NCBI GenBank assembly: GCA_013003285.1
Contig: JABDJY010000070.1
Location: 1-8,610 of the forward strand
Direction: 5' to 3'
DNA: 8,610 nt
Source of the DNA: Alphaproteobacteria bacterium
GTDB taxonomy: Bacteria; Pseudomonadota; Alphaproteobacteria; UBA6615
Shown: piece after piece, positions 1 to 6,232 of the stretch
Layout: each line of letters opens with the position of its first letter
Numbering within the stretch: position 1 is the stretch's first letter
The notes under the pieces: generated by a model
Told to the model about the DNA's origin: nothing
Database searches by the model: none
The model's input: only the letters and a program-made list of their open reading frames with translations
Translations under genes and position numbers: made by a program

Positions 1-2
1 GT

Positions 3-509
3 CTACGGTTTGTCGAAATGATGGGCGGCCGCATCAATATTGAAAGCGAGCCCGGCGTGGGTTCCTGCTTTACGGTATCGCTGCCCGATATCAGACCCAT
101 GATTCATGAAGATATTTCCCAAGGCGATGGGCCACTTATCCTGGTTATCGAAGACAATCCATCTGATCAATCTCTGCTAGTACGTGAGTTGACACGCAGC
201 GGGTATAAGTTCGAAGTGGCCCATGATGGTGTAAAAGGCATGGCGATTGCGCACGAGTCCTGCCCGGCAGCCATTATTCTGGACATCGAAATGCCCGGCA
301 TGGATGGATATCAAGTATTGAAAGCGCTGAACGCTGATGAACAACTTCGACCGGTGCCTGTTATTGTGGTCACAGCCCATGATGTTCGCCACATCGTCAC
401 AACCCTCGGCGCAAGTTACTTCTTGGCCAAGCCCATAGACAGAGAGGCTCTTCATCAAACGCTCAGCGAGTGTTGCGAATATTTTTCACAATTAGCGGCC
501 TCGGCTTGA
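3..509 (+). CDS. Hybrid sensor histidine kinase, C-terminal part (HATPase end + receiver domain), 5'-truncated by the window
   Basis: The reading frame is already open at base 3 (Leu-Arg-Phe-Val-Glu before the Met at base 18), so the gene starts outside the window. The first ~25 residues are the end of a HATPase_c domain: MMGGRINIESEPGVGSCF ends in the GxGSxF (G2 box) pattern, followed by the usual beta-strand TVSLP. After a short linker comes a full receiver domain. Numbered from the Met at base 18, it has the acidic pair Glu45-Asp46, the phospho-acceptor Asp89 in ILDIEMPGMDG, the switch Thr119 and the conserved Lys138 in LAKPID. A cytoplasmic autokinase passing phosphate to its own receiver, or onward through an Hpt protein, is the family expectation. 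The protein ends soon after the receiver, with no output or Hpt domain. The input domain and signal are not visible. Convergent with the next gene. Confidence 0.87.
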   Translation, partial: LRFVEMMGGRINIESEPGVGSCFTVSLPDIRPMIHEDISQGDGPLILVIEDNPSDQSLLVRELTRSGYKFEVAHDGVKGMAIAHESCPAAIILDIEMPGMDGYQVLKALNADEQLRPVPVIVVTAHDVRHIVTTLGASYFLAKPIDREALHQTLSECCEYFSQLAASA

Positions 510-564
510 GCTGTTGACCTTTGTTTTTTCGGGCGTACTCGTCCCCGCAAATTGACCGTCCATC

Positions 565-583
565 ACCAGGTAAAGCTGGTTTT
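565..583 (+). terminator. Weak terminator-like hairpin after the kinase gene
   Basis: ACCAG (565-569), a 6-base loop and CTGGT (576-580) form a perfect 5-bp inverted repeat whose 3' arm runs into four T residues. It lies 55 bases after the kinase stop, between two convergent genes. The stem is short, so this is only a candidate. A separate T-run at 521-530 has no obvious stem before it. Confidence 0.3.
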
Positions 584-640
584 CCACCTAGCATGATTGA
601 TGTCCGGAATGGGTGGTGGTCTCAACCGACGCACGCGCTC

Positions 641-943
641 CTAGATCGTGGGATATGGCCCCACACGCTCTTCATAAGCTTTCGTCGAAGGATGATCGAT
701 AAGGTTTGTGATTTCCGGCCGCATCCACGGATGGAGCGTCAGGGACGTAATATCGGCGTGAAAATCCTCCAGGCTATCCGCTTCCCAGATGGTGACATTC
801 CCGTGATCGCCCGGAACTCGCCAGAATTTCCGTAACTTGCCGGCCTGGATCAATTCAATTGCGCGGTCCAATTCAGCCGAACGCATTGACTGCAGCAATT
901 CGGGGTCCATATCGCCCGGCATTTCGATCTTCATACGCACCAA
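641..943 (-). CDS. Muconolactone delta-isomerase-like protein (CatC family)
   Basis: About 100 residues of the muconolactone isomerase fold: a first strand (FLVRMKIEMPGDMDPEL), a helix rich in Glu/Arg, then GKLRKFWRVPGDHGNVTIWEADSLEDFH, which matches the family pattern GKW..LWR..G.YANYSIFD....LH, and finally LHPWMRPEITNLIDHPS. True CatC shifts the double bond of muconolactone in the beta-ketoadipate pathway as a cytoplasmic oligomer. No other pathway gene is visible here, so the substrate is unknown. A ~14-residue tail (AYEERVGPYPTI) extends past the usual HPS end. The start is a problem. Family members begin Met-Leu-Phe-x-Val-(Lys/Arg)-Met, and here the matching codon at 952-950 is ACG, with GGAG exactly 8 bases upstream. 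The coordinates use the near-cognate TTG at 943; GTG at 940 and ATG at 934 are alternatives. It follows the hydrolase on the same strand after a gap of about 115 bases. Confidence 0.8.
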   Translation of the reverse strand: MVRMKIEMPGDMDPELLQSMRSAELDRAIELIQAGKLRKFWRVPGDHGNVTIWEADSLEDFHADITSLTLHPWMRPEITNLIDHPSTKAYEERVGPYPTI

Positions 944-1013
944 AAACAGCGTTGCAAAATCTCCGGGAAAGTTGTGAACGGCTAAAGACGAAAGCGCAGG
1001 CTACAGGCTCATA

Positions 1014-1042
1014 GATATTACAGTGGCGATATTACAGTGGCG
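1014..1042. repeat. Perfect tandem duplication of a 14-bp unit
   Basis: GATATTACAGTGGC occurs twice head-to-tail (1014-1027 and 1028-1041), and the G at 1042 begins a third unit. It lies between the stop of the hydrolase and the start of the isomerase-like gene, within the gap a shared transcript would cross. Two perfect adjacent copies suggest a recent slippage duplication. Confidence 0.9.
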
Positions 1043-1066
1043 GAAGCCGAGGGCGTCGGAAGATGG

Positions 1067-2023
1067 TTATTTTCTCTTGGGCATAGCGGTATTGAACGCG
1101 TCCCGCAAACCCGCGGCGGCGAAGTCGAGTGCCTCGAAGGCGGCGTCGACATAGCCGCCCATACTGGGAAACAAGTGGGTGTAGCCTTCCCAATTGCGGT
1201 GGCGCACGGGCACGCCCGCCTCGGCGAGCCGTTCCGCATAGGCGATGCCCTCATCACGTAACGGGTCATGGCTCGCCGTGATCACGATGGCCGGCGGGAG
1301 CCCCGAAAAGTCGTTGGCCAGCAGGGGCGAGACGCGCGCGTCATGGCAAAGGGCCTCATCGTCGAGGTAGTACTCCCGCCAGCGCTCCTGCATGCGACGC
1401 GTCAGGACGGGGCCGTCGGCGTTCTCCTCGTAGGAGGGGGTATCGAAGATCAGCTTGGTGATCGGACAGATCAGAACCTGCGCGCAGAGTTGCGGACCGG
1501 GGTCGCGAAGCTGCTGGGCGGTGACCGCCGTCAGGTTGCCGCCGGCGCTGTCGCCGGCAATGGCGATGCGGGTGGGGTCGGCACCGATCTCTTCGGCGTG
1601 CTCGTGGACCCAGCGTACCGCCCATTGGCAGTCCTCGACGGCGGCGGGAAATTTGTGCTCGGGCGCCAACCGGTACTCGACGGAGACGAAAATGGCGCGC
1701 GCCGCGTTGGCCATGTAGCGGCACTGCGGTTCCACCGTATCGTGGCACCCAATGGTCCAGCCGCCGCCGTGGAAATAGACGACAACCGGCAGCGGTGGAT
1801 CGGCGGGCGCGGTCACGGTCACGGGCACATACACGCGCAACGGCACCGGACCGCCCGGCCCCGTCGGATACAGGTCCATCACCCGGCGCAAGGGCACCGG
1901 CGCCTGGTTCAGAATGGCGACCCGTTCGCGCAGCGTCGCCCGCGCCTCGCCCGGCGTGAGGTCCGGAAAGCTTACCCCCGCCATCATGCCGACGGCTTTG
2001 CGGATCTGAGGATGAAGTTCCAT
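1067..2023 (-). CDS. Alpha/beta hydrolase, hormone-sensitive-lipase (HSL, family IV) esterase type
   Basis: 318 residues, a normal full length for HSL-type esterases. The oxyanion-hole motif HGGG is at 85-88 and the nucleophile elbow GDSAGG places Ser159. Asp253 in SHDPLRDEG and His283 complete the catalytic triad. The stretch YEENADGPVLTRRMQERW before the acid residue is also typical of the family. It should hydrolyse short- or medium-chain carboxylic esters, possibly lactones, in the cytoplasm; no signal peptide is visible. The ATG at 2023 is supported by a strong SD, GGGGAAGG, about 6 bases upstream. It is followed by the isomerase-like gene on the same strand, so a two-gene transcript is plausible, and it diverges from the EamA transporter gene. 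Family assignment is firm; the natural substrate cannot be read from the sequence. Confidence 0.93.
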   Translation of the reverse strand: MELHPQIRKAVGMMAGVSFPDLTPGEARATLRERVAILNQAPVPLRRVMDLYPTGPGGPVPLRVYVPVTVTAPADPPLPVVVYFHGGGWTIGCHDTVEPQCRYMANAARAIFVSVEYRLAPEHKFPAAVEDCQWAVRWVHEHAEEIGADPTRIAIAGDSAGGNLTAVTAQQLRDPGPQLCAQVLICPITKLIFDTPSYEENADGPVLTRRMQERWREYYLDDEALCHDARVSPLLANDFSGLPPAIVITASHDPLRDEGIAYAERLAEAGVPVRHRNWEGYTHLFPSMGGYVDAAFEALDFAAAGLRDAFNTAMPKRK

Positions 2024-2348
2024 GGCGCGCCTTCCCCTGCCAACTCGCGAGCTGCGAACCTATCACTCCCGAACACCGCAAACCGAGCAAATATTGCCCG
2101 GACGGCCGCTGTGGGGCCTTCCCGCCATCATCAGCCATGGCCATTCAGGGCAGGTTTACACCCGATTCCGGTCGCCATGTCGCCGATGTCTGACGTTGGG
2201 CGAAAACCGGTTGTGATCAAAGGTCGCATCTGACGACCGGATTTAGCCAAACGCGGCCCTCGCCATGTATACTGGTCTATACGCGTCGCTCCCGGTCGGC
2301 CCAATCCGGCCGGTCGTTAACACTTTCCCATTTACAGCATCAGTGATC
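2024..2348. promoter_or_regulatory. Divergent intergenic region between hydrolase and transporter genes
   Basis: About 325 bases without a credible gene; it must hold the start signals of both flanking genes. Visible elements are the hydrolase SD (near 2030-2037, minus strand), a small perfect inverted repeat GCAA-ATA-TTGC (2087-2097) about 65 bases upstream of the hydrolase start, a hairpin GGTCG/CGACC (2222-2226 with 2234-2238), and paired TATAC direct repeats near 2268-2287. No consensus -35/-10 pair stands out on either strand. Confidence 0.35.
2268..2287 (+). repeat. Adjacent 10-bp imperfect direct repeats upstream of the transporter gene
   Basis: TATACTGGTC (2268-2277) is followed immediately by TATACGCGTC (2278-2287), with 8 of 10 positions identical. 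The first TATACT is one base from the -10 consensus, but no good -35 lies 16-18 bases upstream. One-turn direct repeats can be regulator half-sites. This is suggestive only. Confidence 0.3.
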
Positions 2349-3230
2349 ATGACCGCCCCAGCGCAAGAGGCCGCGACATCCAGCCCCAAAGAGAAGGTCG
2401 TGGCGATAAGCGTCATGTGCCTTGCGTCGTTGTGCTTCATCGCCATGCACGGCTTCATCAAGTCGGTGCGCGGCGACGTGCCGGTGGGCGTCATCTTGTG
2501 GTCGCAATTCGCCTTCCAGGCCATAATTCTGACCGCGCTGTTCGCCCGCCACCTGCCCCGCCTTCTGACCCCGAACAAGCTCGGCCTGCAGATCGGCCGC
2601 GCGGGCGCCCAGATCGCCACCATCTGCCTCATGTTCATCGCCGTCGGCCTGATGCAACTCGCCGATGCGATCGCCATCGCCTTCGTCGCGCCGCTGCTGA
2701 TCACCGCTTTATCGGTCGCGTTCCTGAAAGAGAAAGTGAAGGTCCAACATTGGTTGGCCATTCTGGTTGGCTTCGCCGGCGTCATGATCGTCATCCAACC
2801 CGGCGCCGGCGTGTTTAACGCGGTGGCGCTGTGGCCGCTTGGCGCGGCATTGTGCGCCGCGATCTACCAAACCATGACGCGGCCCATCGCGCGGACCGTC
2901 GAACCGCGCACGATGCTCTACACCGCGACCCTTATCGGGCTGGTGACCACATCGGCGGCGCTGCCGTTTTTCTGGCTGATGCCGAACCTCGAACAGCTTG
3001 CCTTTCTACTCGCCGCCGCCTGTCTTGGGGCGATGGCGCACTTCCTGCTGATCAAGGCCTACCAGATGGCGCCGGCCTCGCTGGTCGCGCCGTTTTCCTA
3101 CAGCGAATTGATCTGGGCGTCGGCAATCGGCTTCGCGGCGTTCGGCGACGTGCCCACGCTAACGACCTTGGCCGGCGGTGCGGTGCTGGCCGCCAGCGGC
3201 CTTTATCTGCTCCGGCGCCAATATAAATGA
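2349..3230 (+). CDS. EamA/DMT-superfamily inner-membrane transporter, 10 TM
   Basis: 293 residues from the ATG at 2349. Roughly ten hydrophobic segments (about 17-38, 47-66, 84-104, 107-125, 134-150, 159-175, 187-207, 214-233, 240-260, 265-286) fall into two five-helix halves, as in the drug/metabolite transporter superfamily. The family-typical stretch ADAIAIAFVAPLLITALSVAFLKEKV sits in the first half and its counterpart SLVAPFSYSELIWASAIGF in the second. Members export or import small metabolites (amino acids, S-adenosylmethionine, nucleosides, drugs); the substrate here is not predictable. The frame extends back to an ATG at 2265. That would add 28 residues with no membrane character, so the later ATG, just before a short polar N-terminus and TM1, is preferred. 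Neither start has a good SD. It diverges from the hydrolase. Confidence 0.9.
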   Translation: MTAPAQEAATSSPKEKVVAISVMCLASLCFIAMHGFIKSVRGDVPVGVILWSQFAFQAIILTALFARHLPRLLTPNKLGLQIGRAGAQIATICLMFIAVGLMQLADAIAIAFVAPLLITALSVAFLKEKVKVQHWLAILVGFAGVMIVIQPGAGVFNAVALWPLGAALCAAIYQTMTRPIARTVEPRTMLYTATLIGLVTTSAALPFFWLMPNLEQLAFLLAAACLGAMAHFLLIKAYQMAPASLVAPFSYSELIWASAIGFAAFGDVPTLTTLAGGAVLAASGLYLLRRQYK

Positions 3231-3235
3231 CGGGC

Positions 3236-3266
3236 AATGCCGGATGACGGTGCGCCAGCGGCATTT
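3236..3266 (+). terminator. Candidate terminator hairpin after the transporter gene
   Basis: AATGCCG (3236-3242) pairs perfectly with CGGCATT (3259-3265) across a 16-base loop that can itself form a small GG/CC stem. The 3' arm ends in TTT. It begins 6 bases after the transporter stop codon. The T-tract is short, so rho-independent function is uncertain. Confidence 0.4.
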
Positions 3267-3419
3267 ACGATCGGTTAACCATACCGGCGAATAATGTCGG
3301 CGTGTTGATATGACTTATTCGTGTGGACTCGCGAGACGCATCATCCGAGTGGAAACTTCGAACATCAGTGTTTTCGTTGTGCGGCGAGCCGCCACAGGAA
3401 TTACAAATGTGAGGGAATG

Positions 3420-4010
3420 ATGACGGAGAATTCCGGTTCGGTTGGCGGCCGAAAGCTTCTTATTGGTGCGGTCGTCCTCAGTGGCGCCGTGATCGCGGCA
3501 ATTGCCGTGGGTTATGTCAATCAGGTCACGCCCTTGAACCTTGCGCTGACGGACCCGGTTAGCGGCGCCGACATGGACGACATGGACGGGGGTTTTGCCG
3601 GGCCGGCTCAACAGACAGAGGTCGAGCACGCCACCGGGTCGGTGCCGATGACAGAACTCGCGACGATTTCACTGGGGAGTGGCGTGCCGCTACCGGCGGA
3701 AATAGAGCCACCCTTGTCGGCAACGCCGATCCCAGAAGAAATTCAAGTCGCGGCAGCGGACACCACCGCCTGGCGAATACAGCTATTTTCCCTGAGCAGC
3801 CAAACAAATACCGAGACGGCGTGGACAAGGCTGCAACAGACAAACCCGGATTTGCTGGATAATCTGACCCTGCACGTACAGCCGGCTGAATTGTCGAATG
3901 GCACATTTTATCGGGTACAAGCCGGCCCGGTGTTGGACCGAGTGGCCGCCATATCACTTTGCAACGAACTCAAATCCAGAAATCAGGATTGCTTGGTGGT
4001 CGCACCATAG
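3420..4010 (+). CDS. Single-pass membrane protein with C-terminal SPOR domain
   Basis: 196 residues. A short polar N-terminus with Gly-Gly-Arg-Lys before the membrane segment (about 12-32) suggests Nin-Cout topology. A Pro/Glu/Asp-rich, low-complexity periplasmic linker follows (about 33-115), then a SPOR domain (about 117-194): WRIQLFSLSSQ, AWTRLQQTNPDLLDNL, FYRVQAGPVLDRVAAISLCNELKSRNQDCLVV. SPOR domains bind denuded glycan strands of septal peptidoglycan, so a role at the division site or in wall remodelling is expected. Two Cys (181 and 191) in the SPOR domain match the disulfide-capable pair often seen in alphaproteobacterial members. Two adjacent ATGs (3417, 3420) are possible; GAGGG at 3411-3415 fits the second better. 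A tiny ATG-TGA start-stop (3407-3412) with its own AGGA lies just upstream. Monocistronic by position. Confidence 0.85.
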   Translation: MTENSGSVGGRKLLIGAVVLSGAVIAAIAVGYVNQVTPLNLALTDPVSGADMDDMDGGFAGPAQQTEVEHATGSVPMTELATISLGSGVPLPAEIEPPLSATPIPEEIQVAAADTTAWRIQLFSLSSQTNTETAWTRLQQTNPDLLDNLTLHVQPAELSNGTFYRVQAGPVLDRVAAISLCNELKSRNQDCLVVAP

Positions 4011-4074
4011 TCGCTGTGCCGGACGCTTTCCGACGGCGGTCTTTCTAAGCGCGACAGTAGCGATACGACCCCGA

Positions 4075-4281
4075 TCAATCGGCGAGCATGGCCATGGCGG
4101 CCCGGCGGTCGCTCGATTTCAAGCCAAGAAACAGCTTGCGGGCTTTCGCAATTTCCTGTGCGGAGCCGCTCTCAGCGGCTGCCTTAAGGGCAACTGTCGT
4201 CGGATGATCCGGTCCGCAGATGAAAGCCAAGGCTTTCGCCAAACGCCCCATGGCGTCGCGATCGATTTTTAGCTCTTCCAT
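4075..4281 (-). CDS. Small protein of unknown function, 68 aa
   Basis: Not recognised. The 68-residue product is mostly helical in character (MEELKIDRDAMGRLAKALAF, then EIAKARKLFLGLKSSDRRAAMAML), charged, with no membrane segment or signal peptide, so it is probably a small cytoplasmic protein. The ATG has a strong SD (GAGGGA, 8 bases upstream), and the codon pattern is GC-rich like the VOC gene before it. It starts 72 bases after the VOC stop on the same strand, so the two are probably co-transcribed. It ends convergently 64 bases from the SPOR gene. The strong SD and ordinary amino-acid composition make it more likely to be a real gene than a chance frame. Confidence 0.65.
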   Translation of the reverse strand: MEELKIDRDAMGRLAKALAFICGPDHPTTVALKAAAESGSAQEIAKARKLFLGLKSSDRRAAMAMLAD

Positions 4282-4353
4282 TCAAAAGTCCCTCACGCAG
4301 CAGCTTGTTTGGTCGCGTCGATAAATATGCCGCGACCGGCGGGCCTGACGCGG

Positions 4354-4731
4354 CTAACCGCGATGCAGCGCGCAGAGCTTGTTGCCGTAGGGATCGCGCA
4401 CATAGGCAAGATAGACCTTGCCTGCCGCCCCCTCGCGCCAACCGGGCGGATCCTCGATGCTCGTGCCGCCGTTGGCGACGCCGGTGTCGTGGAAGGCCTC
4501 CGCCATTTCCGCACTGTCGCAGGCAAAGCCGATGGTACCGCCACTGGCGCCGCTCGCCGCCGTCCCGTCGATCGGCTTCGAGACGGCGAACACGCCGGTG
4601 CTGGTGCGGTAGAAGACCCGCCCCTTCGGATCGATCTTGCCCGCCGGCACGCCAAGCACCCCGAGCACGGCGTCATAGAATTTCTTTGCAACGTCGACGT
4701 CGTCCGCGCCAACCATAATATGCGAAAACAC
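4354..4731 (-). CDS. VOC (vicinal oxygen chelate) / glyoxalase-bleomycin-resistance fold protein
   Basis: 125 residues from a GTG start. The product begins (M)FSHIMVGADDVDVAKKFYDAV, the classic first strand and helix of a VOC module, and ends KVYLAYVRDPYGNKLCALHRG, the classic last strands (xxFxRDPDGNxI/L). His4 is in the position of the first metal ligand. The Glu usually found near the end of the last strand is replaced by the Cys-Ala of NKLCAL, so catalysis as in glyoxalase I is not assured. Members may isomerise, cleave or simply bind small molecules; many of this subfamily are uncharacterised. The GTG at 4731 is chosen because GGGGAG lies 9 bases upstream and the protein then starts exactly where homologues do. 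A longer frame from an ATG at 4782 would add 17 unrelated residues. A promoter/palindrome lies ~145 bases upstream. Confidence 0.88.
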   Translation of the reverse strand: MFSHIMVGADDVDVAKKFYDAVLGVLGVPAGKIDPKGRVFYRTSTGVFAVSKPIDGTAASGASGGTIGFACDSAEMAEAFHDTGVANGGTSIEDPPGWREGAAGKVYLAYVRDPYGNKLCALHRG

Positions 4732-4869
4732 TGCTTGCTTCTCCCCAGACTGCGGCGATCGAACGGGCGACATCGCCCGCAACGCGCCGACCCGCGGGCG
4801 TGTCCCATGCCCGCGCCATTGGCATTCAACCTATCACCCCCCTCGAGGGCGCGGAAGCGTCGTCGTGGC

Positions 4870-4889
4870 TTGTCATTATGACAATTATA
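4870..4889 (-). promoter_or_regulatory. Candidate -10 box and palindromic operator upstream of the VOC gene
   Basis: On the minus strand a perfect TATAAT (4889-4884) runs into a perfect 15-bp palindrome, TTGTCATTATGACAA as read on the plus strand (4870-4884, arms of 7 around a central T). A palindrome starting at the -10 box is where a repressor such as a MarR- or HxlR-type protein would block transcription. No good -35 lies 16-18 bases upstream. The site could equally serve the dioxygenase on the other strand. No regulator gene is adjacent in the window. Confidence 0.45.
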
Positions 4890-5040
4890 GCTGTCTCATC
4901 ATGATCGGCGAGCGCGCCGTCGCCGCCGGCGTGTTCGAGGCCGCGGAGTAACCCGGCCGCGGTCGAGACCAACTCACAGCCAGCGCCAGACCGCAGATCG
5001 ATTTACAAAGGCGCCGAATTCGGGTTTTCTGCCAATCCTT

Positions 5041-6135
5041 ATGGCAACCTCCCCGACAGACGCGTTACCGCCGCCATTACCGCCCCCATTACCGCCAGGG
5101 GTGCTCGACACGCCGAGCGCATGGTTGGGCCCGGACATGGCGGCCGCGCCCGAGCGCTGGCTGGTGCAGCTTTCGCCGTCGCAAATCGCCGAACTGGAGC
5201 GCGCGGCGACGCGCTTTCTCGACAGCGGCGCGGATATCGGCGACATGGGCCGCGACGATTTCCCCCTGCCCGGTTTCGCCGCCCATCTGGCCGCGCTGCA
5301 GAAAATCCTGATCGCCGGCATTGGCTTCCAATTGATGCGCGGCCTGCCGGTGGCCGATTATTCGCCGGCAATGACGGCGACGATCTTTTGCGGCATCGGC
5401 GCACATCTGGGCAAGGCGCGCTCGCAAAACGCCAAGGGTCATTTGCTCGGCCATGTGCGCGACATCGGCGCCGACCTGGCCGACCGCAAGGTGCGCATCT
5501 ACCAGACCGCGCGGCGGCAAACCTTCCACACCGATTCGAGCGACGCGGTGGGCCTGCTCTGCGTCCATCCGGCGATGGAAGGCGGCGAGTCCCTGCTGGT
5601 CAGCTCGACGACGGTCTATCATGAGTTTCGGCGCCGCCGTCCCGACCTGGTCCCGCTACTGTTCGAGCCCATCGCCACCGACCGGCGCGGCGAAGTGCCG
5701 GCGGGCGAAAAACCCTATTTCGAAATTCCCATTTTCAATTGGCATGAAGGCTATCTGAGCGCGCTCTATCAACGCCAATATATCGACAGCGCCCAGAAGA
5801 TCCCCGGCGCGCCGCCGCTCAGCGCGGCGAAAATCGAAGCGCTCGATCTGCTCGATGCGCTGACCAACGATCCGAGGCTGAATTTCGCCATGCGATTGGA
5901 GCCGGGCGACATGCAGTTCGTCCACAATCACACGCTGATGCACGACCGCACGGCCTTTCGCGACGGGCCCGCGCCGCAGCCGAGGCGCCATCTGCTGCGC
6001 CTGTGGTTAGCCATCCCCGGCGACCGCCCCCTGCCCGCGGTTTACCGCCAGCGCTATGGCACGACCACCATCGGCGACCGCGGCGGCATCATCACCCCGC
6101 ACACCAAACTGACCCTGGCGGTCGACGGCGAGTGA
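5041..6135 (+). CDS. TauD/TfdA-type Fe(II)/2-oxoglutarate-dependent dioxygenase
   Basis: 364 residues. The double-stranded beta-helix iron site is visible: His163 and Asp165 in TFHTDSSDAVGLLC, and the distal His301 in VHNHTLMHDRTAF. The Arg cluster in PRRHLLRLWL (316-320) should bind the 2-oxoglutarate carboxylate. GIGFQLMRGLPV, SQNAKGHLLGHVRDIG, GGESLLVSSTTVYHEF and the C-terminal RYGTTTIGDRGGI are typical of an uncharacterised branch of TauD-like proteins of about this length. It should couple 2-oxoglutarate decarboxylation to hydroxylation of a small organic substrate in the cytoplasm; the substrate is unknown. The N-terminus carries a Leu-Pro-Pro-Pro repeat (residues 9-19). No SD precedes the ATG at 5041. 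Family similarity begins near residue 26 (PSAWLGPDM), so a start at or just after 5041 (for example GTG at 5101) is required. Confidence 0.9.
   Translation: MATSPTDALPPPLPPPLPPGVLDTPSAWLGPDMAAAPERWLVQLSPSQIAELERAATRFLDSGADIGDMGRDDFPLPGFAAHLAALQKILIAGIGFQLMRGLPVADYSPAMTATIFCGIGAHLGKARSQNAKGHLLGHVRDIGADLADRKVRIYQTARRQTFHTDSSDAVGLLCVHPAMEGGESLLVSSTTVYHEFRRRRPDLVPLLFEPIATDRRGEVPAGEKPYFEIPIFNWHEGYLSALYQRQYIDSAQKIPGAPPLSAAKIEALDLLDALTNDPRLNFAMRLEPGDMQFVHNHTLMHDRTAFRDGPAPQPRRHLLRLWLAIPGDRPLPAVYRQRYGTTTIGDRGGIITPHTKLTLAVDGE
5065..5100 (+). repeat. Three 12-bp tandem units encoding Leu-Pro-Pro-Pro repeats
   Basis: TTACCGCCGCCA, TTACCGCCCCCA and TTACCGCCAGGG stand head-to-tail inside the dioxygenase gene and encode LPPP-LPPP-LPPG. 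The first two units differ at one base, which suggests slippage expansion. The tract lies before the conserved part of the protein. Confidence 0.85.
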
Positions 6136-6232
6136 GCAAAGGCGGATGGAGCGCCGCGCTTGGCCATTGGCGGGGAGGTACCGGTCGTGACCGACGGGTT
6201 GCCTGACAGCTGGGACTAGCCATAACCAGCCC

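Noticed and set aside
521..835. Plus-strand open frame of 104 codons overlapping the isomerase-like gene
   Set aside because: It is antisense to a protein with a recognisable family pattern, has no SD and an arginine/proline-rich composition.
1268..2233. Plus-strand open frame of 321 codons antisense to the hydrolase
   Set aside because: Long only because the GC-rich antisense strand lacks stops; it has Arg/Gly/His-rich composition and no domain, while the minus strand shows an intact catalytic triad.
4071..4082. CCGAT-CA-ATCGG inverted repeat at the end of the 68-residue gene as a bidirectional terminator
   Set aside because: The loop would be 2 bases, it overlaps the stop codon and there is no T-run.
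2057..4841. Shared 14-mer AACCTATCAC(T/C)CCC upstream of both the hydrolase (2057-2070) and the VOC gene (4828-4841), same orientation
   Set aside because: 13 of 14 matching bases is not surprising in 8.6 kb when both strands are compared (around ten such pairs expected by chance), and it does not form a convincing promoter in either place.
4293..4881. Several 130-190-codon open frames on both strands over the VOC gene
   Set aside because: Arg/Ala/Pro-rich shadow frames of a GC-rich gene; only the GTG-4731 frame gives a recognised fold.
4901..4951. 16-codon frame (MIGERAVAAGVFEAAE) between the VOC and dioxygenase genes
   Set aside because: No SD, too short to judge, and its composition is what GC-rich sequence gives by chance; a gene remnant is possible but not supported.
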